NCBI GenBank assembly: GCA_052035955.1
Contig: JBPOHD010000003.1
Location: forward strand, 109,343 to 173,342
Length of the DNA: 64,000 nucleotides
Source: JAEUNJ01 sp052035955
GTDB taxonomy: Bacteria > Pseudomonadota > Gammaproteobacteria > Burkholderiales > Rhodocyclaceae
Direction of reading: 5' to 3'
Notes under the pieces: generated by a model
Databases searched by the model: none
Seen by the model: only the letters and a program-made list of their open reading frames with translations
What the model was told of the DNA's origin: nothing
Program-made: the position numbers and the translations under genes
Shown here: in pieces, positions 63,733-64,000 of the stretch
Layout of the letters: every line of letters starts with the position of its first letter
How positions within the stretch are numbered: position 1 is the first letter of the stretch

Positions 63733-64000
63733 TTGAAAGTCCTCGTTCCCGTGAAGCGGGTGATCGATTACAACGTCAAGGTGCGGGTGAAGGGAGACGG
63801 AAGCGGAGTGGACCTCGCCAACGTCAAGATGTCCATGAATCCCTTCGACGAGATCGCGGTGGAAGAGGCCGTCCGCCTGAAGGAAGGCGGCAAGGCCACC
63901 GAGGTGGTGGCCGTGTCCTGCGGCCTGGCCGCCTGCCAGGAGACCCTGCGCACCGCCATGGCCATCGGCGCCGACCGGGCCATCCTGGTGGAGACCGACG
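63733..64000 (+). CDS. etfB: electron transfer flavoprotein beta subunit, 3' end outside window
   Basis: The first 89 residues match EtfB (LKVLVPVKRVIDYNVKVRVK; NPFDEIAVEEAVRLKEGG; AMAIGADRAILVETD). EtfAB accepts electrons from acyl-CoA dehydrogenases. A TTG start at 63733 is preceded by AAGGAG (63721-63726) at good spacing. The gene runs off the right edge; etfA should follow. Confidence 0.93.
   Translation, partial: MKVLVPVKRVIDYNVKVRVKGDGSGVDLANVKMSMNPFDEIAVEEAVRLKEGGKATEVVAVSCGLAACQETLRTAMAIGADRAILVETD

Overview
The window is very GC-rich chromosomal DNA from a Gram-negative proteobacterium. Gene content (LplT, RadA next to Alr, NAD-type isocitrate dehydrogenase, Isp-type and Hox-type hydrogenases, CoxL form II cluster, Liv ABC operon followed by a TetR/Etf locus) fits a betaproteobacterium, probably a facultatively anaerobic Rhodocyclales-like organism. 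That placement is inference from gene families, not from a marker gene. No rRNA, tRNA, prophage, transposase or CRISPR array was seen.

Layout. 1-8 kb is a minus-strand housekeeping run: LysR regulator, alanine racemase, a membrane protein, RadA, a YbbP-like permease and a c-heme/PAS sensor cut by the left edge, most with overlapping stop/start codons. 8-20 kb holds LplT, a TPM/TPM/LemA envelope group, a GNAT, lipoproteins, a periplasmic binding protein paired with a hybrid histidine kinase, a NifF-like flavodoxin, a TauE/SafE carrier and a WG-repeat protein.

20.9-40 kb is a hydrogen-metabolism island with three different [NiFe]-hydrogenases, each with its own C-terminal maturation protease: a group 3b NAD(P)-linked enzyme (20968-25529, plus strand), a group 3d bidirectional enzyme hoxFUYHW (31851-26586, minus strand) and a group 1e Isp-type membrane enzyme hynS-isp1-isp2-hynL (34844-39974). 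Between hox and hyn lie an EEP-family phosphoesterase gene translationally coupled to a HupK/HoxV scaffold gene, then hupD. A HigBA toxin-antitoxin pair separates the 3b and hox operons. FNR-like inverted repeats sit near -41 of the proposed hox and hyn promoters, and a TGC-N3-GCAA motif overlaps the proposed start sites of the hyd and hox operons. The hypABCDEF genes for active-site assembly are not in the window.

40-45 kb contains a degenerate J-domain membrane protein, a PaiB-like flavoprotein, NAD-isocitrate dehydrogenase and three small envelope genes. 45-56 kb is a molybdenum hydroxylase operon with a form II CoxL active-site loop (so probably not a CO dehydrogenase), followed by CoxD/CoxE/CoxG-type maturation proteins, a two-gene XdhC, a fused molybdopterin-binding/MocA-like protein, a SufS-like desulfurase and an IscU/SufU-like scaffold. 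Together these look like a self-contained cofactor assembly line for one enzyme. 56-62 kb has an enoyl-CoA hydratase family gene and a complete branched-chain-amino-acid-type ABC importer (livGFKHM). 62-64 kb has an MBL-fold hydrolase and a TetR regulator divergent from etfB, which runs off the right edge.

The most unusual non-coding signal is a ~110-bp palindromic intergenic element present three times (33961, 55590, 60950). Each copy begins at a gene's TGA stop and ends at a following start-like codon.
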